In this document: piece by piece, positions 22,512-32,279 of the stretch
How the letters are laid out: each line of letters begins with the position of its first letter
How positions within the stretch are numbered: position 1 is the stretch's first letter
Assembly: GCA_046756245.1 (NCBI GenBank)
Contig: JBHHVZ010000004.1
Span: 1-60,326, forward strand
Direction: 5' to 3'
Length of the DNA stretch: 60,326 nt
From: G021776435 sp046756245
GTDB taxonomy: Bacteria; Pseudomonadota; Alphaproteobacteria; Caulobacterales; Parvularculaceae
Program-made: the position numbers and the translations under genes
Notes under the pieces: model-generated
Seen by the model: only the letters and a program-made list of their open reading frames with translations
Database searches by the model: none
What the model was told of the DNA's origin: nothing

Positions 22512-25196
22512 ATGAAAAGAAACTTCGCAGCGATGCCGGTTCTGGGCGCTGTCGCCAGCGGATTCCTGGCGACGCCGGCCGCCGCGCAAGACGCCTCCTG
22601 GCGCGCGATCATCGCCAGTCTTGACCCGATCGTCGTCGGCGCGGCCGGCGCTGTCGGGCTCGCCGTCGCCGCCGTCGCCTGGGCGATGCGGGTTTCGGCC
22701 ACGTCCAAGACGCAGTCCGTAACCTGGTCGCGCAAGCTTGCGGAAATGGAAGCGCGGCTGGAAAAATCCGACGCGGTGCTTTCGGCTCATCCCGGTCTCG
22801 TTCTCGTCTGGGAGGACGACAATGACACGGTCGAAAACGGATGGGGTTCGCCGAAAATTCTCGGCGGTCCGGCGGCGCTCGCGTCGCTTTTGTCATTTTC
22901 CAGAGACGCCGACCGTCCCGACGCTTCGCCCGTGGACAGGCTTCTTGACACGCTCGGCGACCTGCCGCTCGAAGACGATGGCCCGCGCGAAGACGTCAAG
23001 CGGCTGCGCGAAAAAGTGCGCGAATTGCGCGCACACGGCATCGCGTTTTCCGGTTCGGTCGTAACGTCCGAAGGCCGCGCCATTGAAGCCGACGGCCGGG
23101 TCGCCGGCGGCCAGGTGGCGCTGTGGCTCACCGACCCGGCCGTGCGCATGGCTGAAGACAGCGGCATCATGGGCAAGGTGCGCGAAAGCGCCGGCGACCT
23201 GCACGGGGCGCTCCGGCTTCTTGAGAAAGCGCCGATCCCGGCCTGGCGGCGCGGCGCCGATCTCAGTCTCGTCTGGGTCAACAGGGCCTACGCCGACGCG
23301 GTCGAGGCGACAACACCAGGCGCCGTTCTCAACGATCAGATCGAACTCGACGCGGCCGTACGCAAAATAGCCGAAAAGGCGGCCGCCGAACGGCGCGCCA
23401 TGGAAGGCCGCGTCATCGTCAACATTCACGGCGAGCGCCGGGTGATGCGGGTCGCCGAACTGCCGATGCACGCCGCCGGCGAGTCGGCGCTCGGCGGCGT
23501 CGCCATCGACATTACCGATCTCGACAAGGCGCGCGCGGATCTGCGCGAATACACCGAATCGAACCGGCGCACGCTCGATCAGATTCCGTCCGCCGTTGCG
23601 CTTTTCGGCGCCAATCAGAACCTGATCTATCATAACCGCGCTTTCCAGAATCTCTGGGGGCTCGACGACGCGGACCTCAGCGGGCGTCCGTCGCACGGCG
23701 AGATCCTCGACAAGCTCGGTTATCTCGGAAAACTTCCGGAGCGCGCCGAATACGACGAATGGAAAGCCGAACAGCTTGCGCTCTACACCGAAGGGCTTTC
23801 CGCCGCAGGCTCCGGCCGCGACGGCGAGGCGCCCGACGAGGTCTGGGACCTGCCCGACGGGCGCACGCTCAAAGTCTCGCGCCAGCGTCACCCGTTCGGC
23901 GGCGTGCTGGTCGTGTTTGAAGACATCACCGAAAAGCTCCAGCTTGAAACACGCTTCAACACTCAGATCAGCGTTCAGCGCGCGACGCTTAACAACCTTT
24001 CGGAAGGCGTCGCCGTGTTCGCCGCCGACGGTTCGTTGCGGCTTCACAACGCCGCGTTTCAGGACCTCTGGCGCCTCGACCCGGACCTGCTCGCCGACCG
24101 GCCGCATATTGACCGCATCGCCGGCGCCTTGAGCCGGAGCCTTGCGGACGCGGGCGACACGCTCGCCTCCATCAAGTCGCGCGTAACCTCGATGTCGCCG
24201 GAAGGCCGCGCGCCGATCAGAAAGGGCGAGCTGTCGTTGCGCGACGGGCGCACGTTCGCGTTTGGAACCGAACCGCTGCCCGACGGCGCAACGCTTGTGC
24301 ATTTTCTCGACGTGACGGACTCGCGCGAGCGCGAAAAGGAGCTCAAAGAGCGCAACGCCATTCTCGAAGACGCCGACCGCCTGAAATCGAAATTCGTCGA
24401 TCACGTTTCCTATCAGCTGCGCACGCCGCTGATGACGATCATCGGCTTTTCGGAAATGATCGACGGCCAGATGTTCGGCGTATTGAACGAGCGCCAGAAG
24501 GATTACATCGCCGACATTCTTTCCGCCTCGTATCACCTCCGCGATCTCATCAACGACGTCATCGATCTCGCGGCGATCGACGCCGGCAAGATGTCGCTCG
24601 ATCTTGGCGAGGTCGACATTCGCGACCTGCTTGAAAACGCGACGACCCACGCCGCCCTCAAAGCGGAAGACACGCAAGTCGCGCTTCGTTTCGAATGCTC
24701 GAAAGACATCGGCGTCATCAGCGCCGACGAACGCCGTCTCAAACAGGTTCTGTTCAACCTTCTGTCGAACGCATTCGCCTATACCGGCGCGGGCGGCGAA
24801 GTGATTCTGGGCGCGGATCGCACGCCCGGCATGGTGCGCCTGTGGGTCAAGGACACCGGTCGCGGCGTTTCGCCCGAAGACCAGGCCAAGGCGTTCGACG
24901 CATTCGAAAGCCGCGGACCGAGCGCCGGCGCCGGCCTTGGCCTTGCGCTGGTGGAGCGCTTTGTCAAACTGCACGGCGGCTGGGTGCGGCTGGTCTCGAA
25001 GCCCGGCGAAGGAGCCTGCGTCACCTGTTACCTGCCCTTGCGCCGGCCTGACGAAGCCGCTCCGGAGGATGCGCCGGACGCCGCCGCCGCGCGGCCAGCG
25101 CCGGCGGCCGGGAGCCGCAAAAAGCCGGCGAGGAAACGCGCCGCCCGCAAGCGCACGCCGGCGAAGCGCAAATCTACGGCCAAAGCCGCAGAATAA
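22512..25196 (+). CDS. divL: DivL-like PAS sensor pseudokinase
   Basis: An 894-residue cell-cycle signalling protein. It opens with a signal/anchor (MKRNFAAMPVLGAVASGFLA) and a membrane helix near residues 40-58, then several PAS-type regions (e.g. TLDQIPSAVALFGANQNLIYHN, about residue 355, and TLNNLSEGVAVFAADGSLRLHN, about 495). The dimerisation segment reads DHVSYQLRTPLMTI, with Tyr634 where histidine kinases have the phospho-acceptor His, the hallmark of DivL. N box NLLSNAFAYT, DTGRGV and GAGLGLALV are intact, so ATP binding is possible. In Caulobacter, DivL works with CckA and DivK to control CtrA. The C-terminus is a Lys/Arg/Ala-rich tail. Confidence 0.9.
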   Translation: MKRNFAAMPVLGAVASGFLATPAAAQDASWRAIIASLDPIVVGAAGAVGLAVAAVAWAMRVSATSKTQSVTWSRKLAEMEARLEKSDAVLSAHPGLVLVWEDDNDTVENGWGSPKILGGPAALASLLSFSRDADRPDASPVDRLLDTLGDLPLEDDGPREDVKRLREKVRELRAHGIAFSGSVVTSEGRAIEADGRVAGGQVALWLTDPAVRMAEDSGIMGKVRESAGDLHGALRLLEKAPIPAWRRGADLSLVWVNRAYADAVEATTPGAVLNDQIELDAAVRKIAEKAAAERRAMEGRVIVNIHGERRVMRVAELPMHAAGESALGGVAIDITDLDKARADLREYTESNRRTLDQIPSAVALFGANQNLIYHNRAFQNLWGLDDADLSGRPSHGEILDKLGYLGKLPERAEYDEWKAEQLALYTEGLSAAGSGRDGEAPDEVWDLPDGRTLKVSRQRHPFGGVLVVFEDITEKLQLETRFNTQISVQRATLNNLSEGVAVFAADGSLRLHNAAFQDLWRLDPDLLADRPHIDRIAGALSRSLADAGDTLASIKSRVTSMSPEGRAPIRKGELSLRDGRTFAFGTEPLPDGATLVHFLDVTDSREREKELKERNAILEDADRLKSKFVDHVSYQLRTPLMTIIGFSEMIDGQMFGVLNERQKDYIADILSASYHLRDLINDVIDLAAIDAGKMSLDLGEVDIRDLLENATTHAALKAEDTQVALRFECSKDIGVISADERRLKQVLFNLLSNAFAYTGAGGEVILGADRTPGMVRLWVKDTGRGVSPEDQAKAFDAFESRGPSAGAGLGLALVERFVKLHGGWVRLVSKPGEGACVTCYLPLRRPDEAAPEDAPDAAAARPAPAAGSRKKPARKRAARKRTPAKRKSTAKAAE

Positions 25197-25263
25197 AGCC
25201 GCCCTCGACCGCATTGCCGAGCCTTCACTGTTTCCCTGGCGCCGTCTCGGCTATGGTGGCGCG

Positions 25264-25953
25264 ATGTCATGGCTCGCCGCATTATCCGCGCTCGCCGCCG
25301 CCCTGCCGTCGACGCCCGCGCAAACGAACGACGCCGAACGCAACCCTCGCTATCAGGATTGCATCGCGCTGCTTGAGGAAGACCAGGAAATCGGCCGCAT
25401 CGCCGCCCGGCAATGGTACGCTGACGGCGGCGGCGCGCCGGCGCTTCATTGTCTGGCCGTCGCCGATCTCGCCGCCGGCTTTCCCAAACTCGCCGCCGTC
25501 CGGTTGATGGAGCTGGCGGACCGAAGCGACGCCGGCGACGATCACGTGCGCGCGCGAATTCTTTCACAAGCTGCAAAAGCATGGCTCGAAGCCGGCGAAA
25601 CTGAACAGGCCGAAAGCGCCCTTCAAGCCGCATTTCGACACGCGCCCGGCTCCGGCGAACTGGAATTGACGGCCGCCGAGGTTTATGCGGCCGGCGAGCG
25701 CTGGCAGGACACGGCGGATGCGGTCACGCGCGCAGAGGAAGCCGGCTTTGTCAGCGTGAAAGGATTCGTCCTCCGCGCCCGTTCATTAATAGCGCTCACA
25801 GATTATCACGCGGCGGCGGAAGATGTCGTGCGCGCGCTCAAGATCGATCCGTTCGATATCGATGCGCTCGTGTTGCGCGGCGAATTGCAACAGCGCGGCG
25901 TAGTCATCAACGCCAATTACCGGAGAGCCGGCGAAACCGACGGCGAAAACTAG
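25264..25953 (+). CDS. Secreted TPR-like protein
   Basis: A 229-residue protein. A short signal peptide (MSWLAALSALAAALPSTPAQ) is followed by helix pairs of tetratricopeptide type, for example AKAWLEAGETEQAESALQAAFRHAPG and ALTDYHAAAEDVVRALKIDP, spaced about 34 residues. The start ATG 25264 lies 67 nt after divL. The stop TAG is the first three bases of the repeat at 25951, so the C-terminus may have been set by that element. Likely a periplasmic protein-interaction factor; partner unknown. Confidence 0.75.
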   Translation: MSWLAALSALAAALPSTPAQTNDAERNPRYQDCIALLEEDQEIGRIAARQWYADGGGAPALHCLAVADLAAGFPKLAAVRLMELADRSDAGDDHVRARILSQAAKAWLEAGETEQAESALQAAFRHAPGSGELELTAAEVYAAGERWQDTADAVTRAEEAGFVSVKGFVLRARSLIALTDYHAAAEDVVRALKIDPFDIDALVLRGELQQRGVVINANYRRAGETDGEN

Positions 25954-26055
25954 AGCGCATTCCGAAAAGTGGGAACCGGTTTTCGGATATAATGCGCGAC
26001 AAAACAAAAACCTAGAGCATGTTCTCCGACTCGCATTTCGGAGAACATGCTCTAG
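25951..26055. repeat. Two-hairpin intergenic repeat, copy A
   Basis: Begins TAGAGCGCATTCCGAAAAG, contains the GAACCGGTTTTCGG half and GACAAAACAAAAACCTAGAG, and ends with a long hairpin AGAGCATGTTCTCCGA / TCGGAGAACATGCTCT. It is nearly identical to copies at 36327-36432 (opposite orientation) and 55507-55611. Similar repeats are abundant in Rhizobiales and relatives (recalled, not searched). Confidence 0.88.
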
Positions 26056-26084
26056 GGTCCAAACTCAATTATCCCGCGGCCGCG
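26053..26084. repeat. 32-bp repeat, also at 51095-51126
   Basis: TAGGGTCCAAACTCAATTATC followed by a GC-rich CCGCGGCCGCG; 28 of 32 bases match 51095-51126. Here it is fused to the end of the two-hairpin repeat; there it lies inside a different repeat. Confidence 0.65.
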
Positions 26085-26496
26085 GACCGGGTCACGACAC
26101 TGTGATCTCCATTGATCGGACACCGGCGCGCTCAAGTATTACTGTTTTAAAAACTCCGGAAAGAGAGGCGGCGCCTAAGGCGCTCAAGCGATACTTCTTT
26201 GACTTGACTCATCGCAGCGCGGCCAATTCTTGAGTGACACCCTCAACTATTGACGCCACTGGCGGGGGTTCGGGTCAGGCGTTCCGGATTGGTCCCCCTG
26301 TCCGGGGCGCCTGCAGCGCCGTCCCCGGACGGCGCTAGCGGGGTCGTCGGCGTCGCCCGCATTTGCCGGCGACCCCGTCGTTTCTCTGAACCCTGCAGCC
26401 TCGACGCCGCAGGCAAATCAGACGAAATTTCGTTAACGGCGCATTAAGACTTCCTCTATCCGATGTGAAATCGACGCCGTTGAAGAGGCATCCATC
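26085..26496. other. Intergenic region without a recognised gene
   Basis: 412 bp. It contains short GC hairpins around 26310-26385 (GTCCCCGGAC, GGGGTCGTCGGCG...CGCCGGCGACCCC type pairings) and no convincing reading frame. It probably holds the promoter of the 26497 gene; no clear -35/-10 pair was chosen. Confidence 0.4.
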
Positions 26497-27246
26497 ATGA
26501 CGCCGACCGCGTCTGAACCCAAGTCCGTTCACGACCTGCAGGCGCTCGCGCGCGAGGCGGCGCGTGCGAAAACCCAAAAGCGAAAAGGGCTTTCACGCGC
26601 AGCGCATTTATATCTGATTGACGTTCTTTCGCGCTGGGGCGGCTCGGGGCTGGCGCTGATCGCCGGCGTCAGCGTGTTTATCGCGGTGACCGCCGGGCGC
26701 GCCTATCCGGTTCGCACTATCGTCTGGACGTCGATGATGATCGTTGCGCTCACGATCTGCCGCCGGCTGCGGCGCGCGTTCAGATCCGGCGAGAACATCG
26801 CATCACGGCCGTTTCGCTGGCGCGCCGGCTATACGGCTTCTCTGTGCGTGCTCGGCGCTTCGTTCGGCGCCGGGGCGGTTCTCGTCCTGCCGTCGGGCGC
26901 GCCGGACGGGCTGGTGTTCGAGGCCGTCTCGCTCATCCTTCTGGGCGGTCTCGGCGCGAGCGTTCTGCACAGCGCCCACGCCCGCAGCGCCATGGCGATC
27001 GGGCTGCCTGTGGCGATCCTGGCTTTCGCCGGCGCATGGCGGGCCGGCGGGCCGGCGCTCGCTGCTTTCGGCGCGGCCGCGTTCTTTGCAGCGAGCGTTT
27101 GCGCGGTCTTTCTCGTCTGGGAGGCGACCGTCAGAAACGCTGCTGCGCGCTTCCCGCGCACCTCCGTGATACGTCGTGAAGCCGGAACTCTCGCGCGAAA
27201 TGCTCTGAGCAGGGATCGTCGGCGCGGGTCCGCCGCCGCCTCGTAG
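26497..27246 (+). CDS. Multi-pass membrane protein of unknown function
   Basis: A 249-residue protein. A charged N-terminus (about 45 residues, with AREAARAKTQKRKG) leads into about six predicted membrane helices in three pairs, such as GLALIAGVSVFIAVTAG, TIVWTSMMIVALTIC, SLCVLGASFGAGAVLVL, AFGAAAFFAASVCAVFLVW, and a basic C-terminal tail. The layout resembles the membrane sensor halves of some GGDEF or kinase proteins but no output domain follows. Not recognised. Confidence 0.65.
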   Translation: MTPTASEPKSVHDLQALAREAARAKTQKRKGLSRAAHLYLIDVLSRWGGSGLALIAGVSVFIAVTAGRAYPVRTIVWTSMMIVALTICRRLRRAFRSGENIASRPFRWRAGYTASLCVLGASFGAGAVLVLPSGAPDGLVFEAVSLILLGGLGASVLHSAHARSAMAIGLPVAILAFAGAWRAGGPALAAFGAAAFFAASVCAVFLVWEATVRNAAARFPRTSVIRREAGTLARNALSRDRRRGSAAAS

Positions 27247-27362
27247 CCGGCTTTCGATTCATTTCGAAATATCCATCACAAGCGAGGCTAATTCGTTAGA
27301 CTCTCGCAACGCCTTCACGCTATGACGCTTTCAAACAGGCCATAGAGCTTGGAGGAACCCTC

Positions 27363-30300
27363 ATGGCAGACGGCTTTCAATCGGACGCCGACGAAGAAGT
27401 CCTCAAGCAGGTTTTAAACCTCGCGACCAAAGAAAAAATCGGCGATTTTGAAGACGACGGCCAGCCGACCGCCGCGTTCGCAAATTATGTCGGCCAGCTT
27501 GTGCGTTTCGCCACCGGCGAAGACAGGCTCTGGTCCGAGCCGCGCGGCCTTCTCGAACGCGCCGCCCAGGCCTGGCGGGTCGGCGCCGTCCGCAAGGCGA
27601 ACGAGCATGTCGTGCATCTGCGAGTCGAAAACGAGACCGACTGGCGCGCCGCCCGTCTCGTGCTCGACATAACGACGGACGACCGGCCGTTTCTGGTCGA
27701 TTCGATTTCGGCGGCGTTGGCGGAAGCCGGCAAGCCGGTTTCGTTTTTCGCCAACGCCGTTGTCGACTGCGTGCGCGACGCCAAGGACCGACGCACCGCG
27801 GCCGACGGCATGGCGATTCGCGAGTCAATGATTCATGCGGAGATGGATCCGCCCGTCGACGATCAGGAAATTCCGCAGCTCGAAGAAGAACTCCAGCGCG
27901 TGCTCGCCGACGTGACGGTCGCCGTCGCCGATTGGGAGCCGATGCGCGCGCGTCTTGGATCGTGCATCGCCCAGCTCGAACGCGCGCGTCCGGCCGGCGT
28001 CGATCGCGAAGAACAGCGCGAAGCGGTCGAATTCCTGAAATGGCTTTGGGATAATCGTTTCGCCTTTCTTGGCGTGCGGCACTACCGCTACGCCAAAGAG
28101 GGCGATAAGGTCGTCTTCGAGCAAGATCCTGAAGGCGATCTCGGCATTCTCAAGGATCCCGACCGGCGCATTCTGAAAAACACCTATTCCGAAGCCGGCG
28201 ATCTTTCGCCCGCCGTCGAGGCGTTTCTTGAATCGGGAGAGCCGATCCTGACCGCCAAGGCGAATGCGAAGTCATTCGTGCACCGGCGCGTGTATATGGA
28301 TTACGTCGGCGTAAAAGCCTATTCCGTCGACGGAAAGGTCATTGGCGAAGACCGTTTCATCGGCCTTTACACATCCGAAGCTTATCATCGCCCGGCGCGG
28401 GATATTCCGCTCCTGCGTGCGAAAGTGCGAAAGGTCGTCGAGGGGGCCTCGTTCCTGCCGGGAGGACATAACGAGAAGGCGCTCATTAATATTCTCGAGA
28501 CTTACCCGCGCGACGAAGTCTTTCAGATTGACGTCGAATCGTTGCGCGAAACCTGCCTCGGCATACTCCGGCTTTATAAACGGCCGCGCGTGAAGCTGTT
28601 CCTGCGCCGCGACCGCTTCGATAGGTTCATTTCGGCGCTCGTCTATGTTCCGCGCGACCGCTTCAACTCCGATATTCGCGAGGCAATCGGCGCGCTGCTT
28701 ACATCGACGTTCAATGGCCGACTCGCCGCCTTTCACCCCTCATTCCGCGACGCTGCGCTCGTGCGCGTGCATTTCATCATCGGCATCGATCCGGGAGCGC
28801 CGGAAGGGCCGGGGATTACGGAGCTCACGCGCGCAATCCGCCGCATTTGCAGAAGCTGGAGCGACGACCTTCTCGACGAGATGCGCGCCGCCAACGAAGG
28901 CCTGACCCCGCGCGGCCTCTTCGCCAAATATGAAAAAGCCTTCGACGCATCTTACCGCGAGCACACCGCCGCCGCCGAAGCGCTTGAGGACATCGCCGCC
29001 TTTGAATCGCTGCGCGAAGATGAACATTATACGCTGCGCGCGTATCGCAAGGCCAATGACGCCCAGAACGTCGTTCGCATTAAAATCTACCGGCGAGGCG
29101 GTCCGCTGCGGCTGACCAATCTCATTCCAACGATAGAAAATATGGGATTATGCGTCTCCCAGGAAGCCGGCTACGAGATTCGGATCGCCCCGGCGGAATC
29201 GGAGCCTGCCGAACTTTGCTGGATTCACGATTTTTATACGGAAGAACATCTCGGTCGCGATATTGATATCGACGCTGTAAAGCGGCATTTCGAAGAAGCG
29301 CTTTGCGCAATTTTCGACGGGCGTTGCGAGGATGACGGCTTCAACGCGCTCGTTCTGGCGGCGGGCCTGAGCTACCGGGAGGCGTGGATGCTGCGCGCAG
29401 TCGCGCGCCATCATCTGCAATCGGGATTCTCGTTCTCCCAGGCCTATATCGAAGAAGCGCTCATCAAACATCCGACGATAGCGCGCGATCTCATCGGCGT
29501 GTTCCATGCCCGCTTCAATCCCTCCGGTCCGAAAAAACCCGATGCGCGCCGCCGCGAGGTCGAATCCGCCGAGGAGAATGTATTGCAGGCGCTCGACAAC
29601 GTGGAAAGCCTTGACGAGGACCGCATCATCCGCCGCTTTTTGAACGTGTTCGCCGCAATGACGCGCGCCAACTACTACCAGCGCGGCGAAGCCGGCGGGT
29701 GCAAGCCTTATATCTCCTTCAAACTCGACAGCGCCCGGATCGACGAGCTGCCGAAGCCGAAGCCTTACCGCGAAATATTCGTTTCCGGCCCGCGCGTCGA
29801 CGGCGTGCATTTGCGTTTCGGCCCGGTCGCGCGCGGCGGATTGCGCTGGTCGGATCGGCGCGAGGATTACCGCACCGAGGTCCTCGGCCTCGTCAAAGCG
29901 CAGCGCGTGAAAAACGCCGTCATCGTGCCGACCGGCGCCAAGGGCGGCTTTTATCCCAAACAGCTTCCCGCCGGCGGCGATCGCAACGCGATCTACGAAG
30001 AAGGCCGCGAAGCCTACAAGCTGTTCATTCGAGGGCTGCTTGACCTCACCGACAATATTGTTTCGGGCAAGGTGGCGCCGCCCCCGGATCTTGTTTCATG
30101 GGACGACGCCGATCCCTATCTCGTCGTCGCCGCCGACAAGGGCACGGCGCAGTTTTCCGACACCGCCAACGCCATATCGGAAGAATACGGTTTCTGGCTC
30201 GGCGACGCTTTCGCGTCGGGAGGCTCCGCCGGCTACGACCACAAGGAAATGGGCATCACCGCTCGCGGCGCATGGGAAGCCGTCAAGCGCCATTTCCGCG

Positions 30301-32270
30301 AACTCGGCAAGGACATTCAGAAAGAAGCTTTCACCGTCGCCGGCGTCGGCGACATGTCCGGCGACGTATTCGGCAACGGCATGCTATTGTCGAAAAAGAT
30401 AAAGCTCGTCGCCGCATTCGATCATCGCGATATCTTCATCGACCCCGACCCCGACCCGGCCAAATCGTTCGACGAACGCAAGCGTCTGTTCGATACGCCG
30501 CGCTCGACCTGGCAGGAATATGACGCGGCGCTTATTTCGAAAGGCGGCGGCGTCTTTTCCCGCAAAGCGAAATCCATCGCCGTCACGCCGGAAATGAAGG
30601 CGCTCCTGGACATCGAAGACGACAAGCTGACCCCGGCTGAGCTCATTCGCGCCATCCTGAAAGCGCCGGTCGAACTGTTCTGGCTCGGCGGGATCGGCAC
30701 CTATTTCAAGGCGGAAAACGAAGAAAACTGGCGGGTCGGCGACCGCGCCAACGATGCGGTGCGCGTCGACGCCGAAGAAATCCGCGCGCAGGTCGTGGGC
30801 GAAGGCGCCAATCTCGGCATGACGCAGCGCGCGCGGATTGCGTTCGCGCGCAAAGGCGGTCGCATCAACACCGACGCCATCGATAATTCCGCCGGCGTCG
30901 ACACGTCTGACCACGAAGTCAACATCAAGATCCTGCTTTCGACCGCGATCGAGCATGGCGAACTCAACCGCGAAGATCGCGACGCGCTGTTGAGCGCGAT
31001 GACCGAGGACGTCGCCGAGCATGTCCTGCGCCATAACTACGACCAGACGCGCGCCATCACGCAGATGGAATCGACGGCGAGCCAGGACATCGACTCGCAC
31101 TTGCGCTTTATGGCCGCGCTCGAACGTGACGGCCGGCTCGACCGCAAGCTGGAATTCCTGCCCGACGCCGAAGTGCTGACGATGCTGAAATCCCAGGGGC
31201 TCGGACTCACGCGCCCCGAAATTGCGGTGCTGCTTGCCTATTCGAAATTGTGGCTGCTCGACGAACTGGTGGCGTCGGGCGCGCCCGACGATCCGTTTTT
31301 CGAGCAGGAGCTGTTCAACTACTTCCCGAAAGAGCTTCACGGTTTCACCGGCGCCATCGTCAATCACCGCCTGCGCCGGGAAATCATCTCGACGCGCCTC
31401 GCCAACGAGATCGCCGAAGTCTGCAGCCTTGGCTTTGTTCAGCGCGTAACCGAAGCCGCCGGCGCGCGCGTGAGCGAAGCGGCGCTGGCCTATGAAGCCG
31501 CCCGGCGGATTTATAATCTCGGCGATTTCGCCGCTGCGGTCGACGCGCTCGACAACAAGGCGCCCGCGGAACTTCAGACGGCGCTTTATATTGAAACGTC
31601 GAACCTGCTGCGCGAACAGCTTTACAGGATCATCTCTGACCGCCGCTCGAGCGAACTGCTGGCGAGCCGCGGGCTGAAAGGCGTCATCGAGCATTACCGC
31701 GCGCCGGTTGCGGCCATCAAGAAATCCTTCCTGAAATTTGCTCCGCCCGAAGCCGCTGCGGCCTATGACGCGCGAGTCGCCCAATGGCGAGAGCGCGGCG
31801 CCACGGATAGAATCGCCAAGAAAGCGGCGCTGTTGCCGGCTCTCGAACGCGCCCTCGATATCGTCGATCTGTCGGTCGATACGGGCTGGTCGAACTGGGC
31901 GGCGGGTGCGGTGTTTTTCTCCGTCGGACGTCTCTTCGGCATCGACCCCGTGCGCAACGAAGCGCGCAGGACGCCGCCAAAGGATCATTTCGACAAGCTG
32001 GCGGCGCGGCGTCTGATCGAGGAACTCGCCATCCGCCAGCGCCAGCTTTCGATGCGCTTGATCGCGTTTGCAGACAAGGAGCCCGAAGGCGCGCCGGCGA
32101 GCTGGATTCAGGATCTTATCGAAGAATGGCGCGCGGCGGGCGACGAGACCATTACGCGCGCCGAGCGCTTTATCGCGGAGCTGGAGCTCAAAGGCGCGCC
32201 GAGCGTCGGCCAGCTCTCGCTCTTCAGCCGCAAGCTCGAAGAGCTTTGCGAGTGGCTCGCCGAGGGGTGA
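27363..32270 (+). CDS. gdhZ: NAD-specific glutamate dehydrogenase, large type
   Basis: A 1,635-residue catabolic enzyme converting glutamate to 2-oxoglutarate and ammonia with NAD. The length and architecture are those of the Bac_GDH (GDH-180) group: a long N-terminal regulatory part with ACT-like folds (first 700 residues), then the catalytic region with RGGLRWSDRREDYRTE (about residue 823), VPTGAKGGFYPKQLP, the GDMSGDVFGNG segment, and GEGANLGMTQRAR in the coenzyme domain, followed by a helical C-terminal part. GGAGG lies 8 nt before the ATG. In Caulobacter the homologue GdhZ also influences cell division; that link is by family only. Confidence 0.96.
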   Translation: MADGFQSDADEEVLKQVLNLATKEKIGDFEDDGQPTAAFANYVGQLVRFATGEDRLWSEPRGLLERAAQAWRVGAVRKANEHVVHLRVENETDWRAARLVLDITTDDRPFLVDSISAALAEAGKPVSFFANAVVDCVRDAKDRRTAADGMAIRESMIHAEMDPPVDDQEIPQLEEELQRVLADVTVAVADWEPMRARLGSCIAQLERARPAGVDREEQREAVEFLKWLWDNRFAFLGVRHYRYAKEGDKVVFEQDPEGDLGILKDPDRRILKNTYSEAGDLSPAVEAFLESGEPILTAKANAKSFVHRRVYMDYVGVKAYSVDGKVIGEDRFIGLYTSEAYHRPARDIPLLRAKVRKVVEGASFLPGGHNEKALINILETYPRDEVFQIDVESLRETCLGILRLYKRPRVKLFLRRDRFDRFISALVYVPRDRFNSDIREAIGALLTSTFNGRLAAFHPSFRDAALVRVHFIIGIDPGAPEGPGITELTRAIRRICRSWSDDLLDEMRAANEGLTPRGLFAKYEKAFDASYREHTAAAEALEDIAAFESLREDEHYTLRAYRKANDAQNVVRIKIYRRGGPLRLTNLIPTIENMGLCVSQEAGYEIRIAPAESEPAELCWIHDFYTEEHLGRDIDIDAVKRHFEEALCAIFDGRCEDDGFNALVLAAGLSYREAWMLRAVARHHLQSGFSFSQAYIEEALIKHPTIARDLIGVFHARFNPSGPKKPDARRREVESAEENVLQALDNVESLDEDRIIRRFLNVFAAMTRANYYQRGEAGGCKPYISFKLDSARIDELPKPKPYREIFVSGPRVDGVHLRFGPVARGGLRWSDRREDYRTEVLGLVKAQRVKNAVIVPTGAKGGFYPKQLPAGGDRNAIYEEGREAYKLFIRGLLDLTDNIVSGKVAPPPDLVSWDDADPYLVVAADKGTAQFSDTANAISEEYGFWLGDAFASGGSAGYDHKEMGITARGAWEAVKRHFRELGKDIQKEAFTVAGVGDMSGDVFGNGMLLSKKIKLVAAFDHRDIFIDPDPDPAKSFDERKRLFDTPRSTWQEYDAALISKGGGVFSRKAKSIAVTPEMKALLDIEDDKLTPAELIRAILKAPVELFWLGGIGTYFKAENEENWRVGDRANDAVRVDAEEIRAQVVGEGANLGMTQRARIAFARKGGRINTDAIDNSAGVDTSDHEVNIKILLSTAIEHGELNREDRDALLSAMTEDVAEHVLRHNYDQTRAITQMESTASQDIDSHLRFMAALERDGRLDRKLEFLPDAEVLTMLKSQGLGLTRPEIAVLLAYSKLWLLDELVASGAPDDPFFEQELFNYFPKELHGFTGAIVNHRLRREIISTRLANEIAEVCSLGFVQRVTEAAGARVSEAALAYEAARRIYNLGDFAAAVDALDNKAPAELQTALYIETSNLLREQLYRIISDRRSSELLASRGLKGVIEHYRAPVAAIKKSFLKFAPPEAAAAYDARVAQWRERGATDRIAKKAALLPALERALDIVDLSVDTGWSNWAAGAVFFSVGRLFGIDPVRNEARRTPPKDHFDKLAARRLIEELAIRQRQLSMRLIAFADKEPEGAPASWIQDLIEEWRAAGDETITRAERFIAELELKGAPSVGQLSLFSRKLEELCEWLAEG

Positions 32271-32279
32271 AAATCCGGG

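Noticed and set aside
22893..25214. A 773-codon open frame antisense to divL
   Set aside because: Arg/Gly/His-rich shadow of a GC-rich gene; the sense strand carries complete PAS and kinase motifs.
30384..31988. A 534-codon open frame antisense to gdhZ
   Set aside because: Shadow frame; gdhZ motifs are continuous on the plus strand and no family features appear in the antisense translation.
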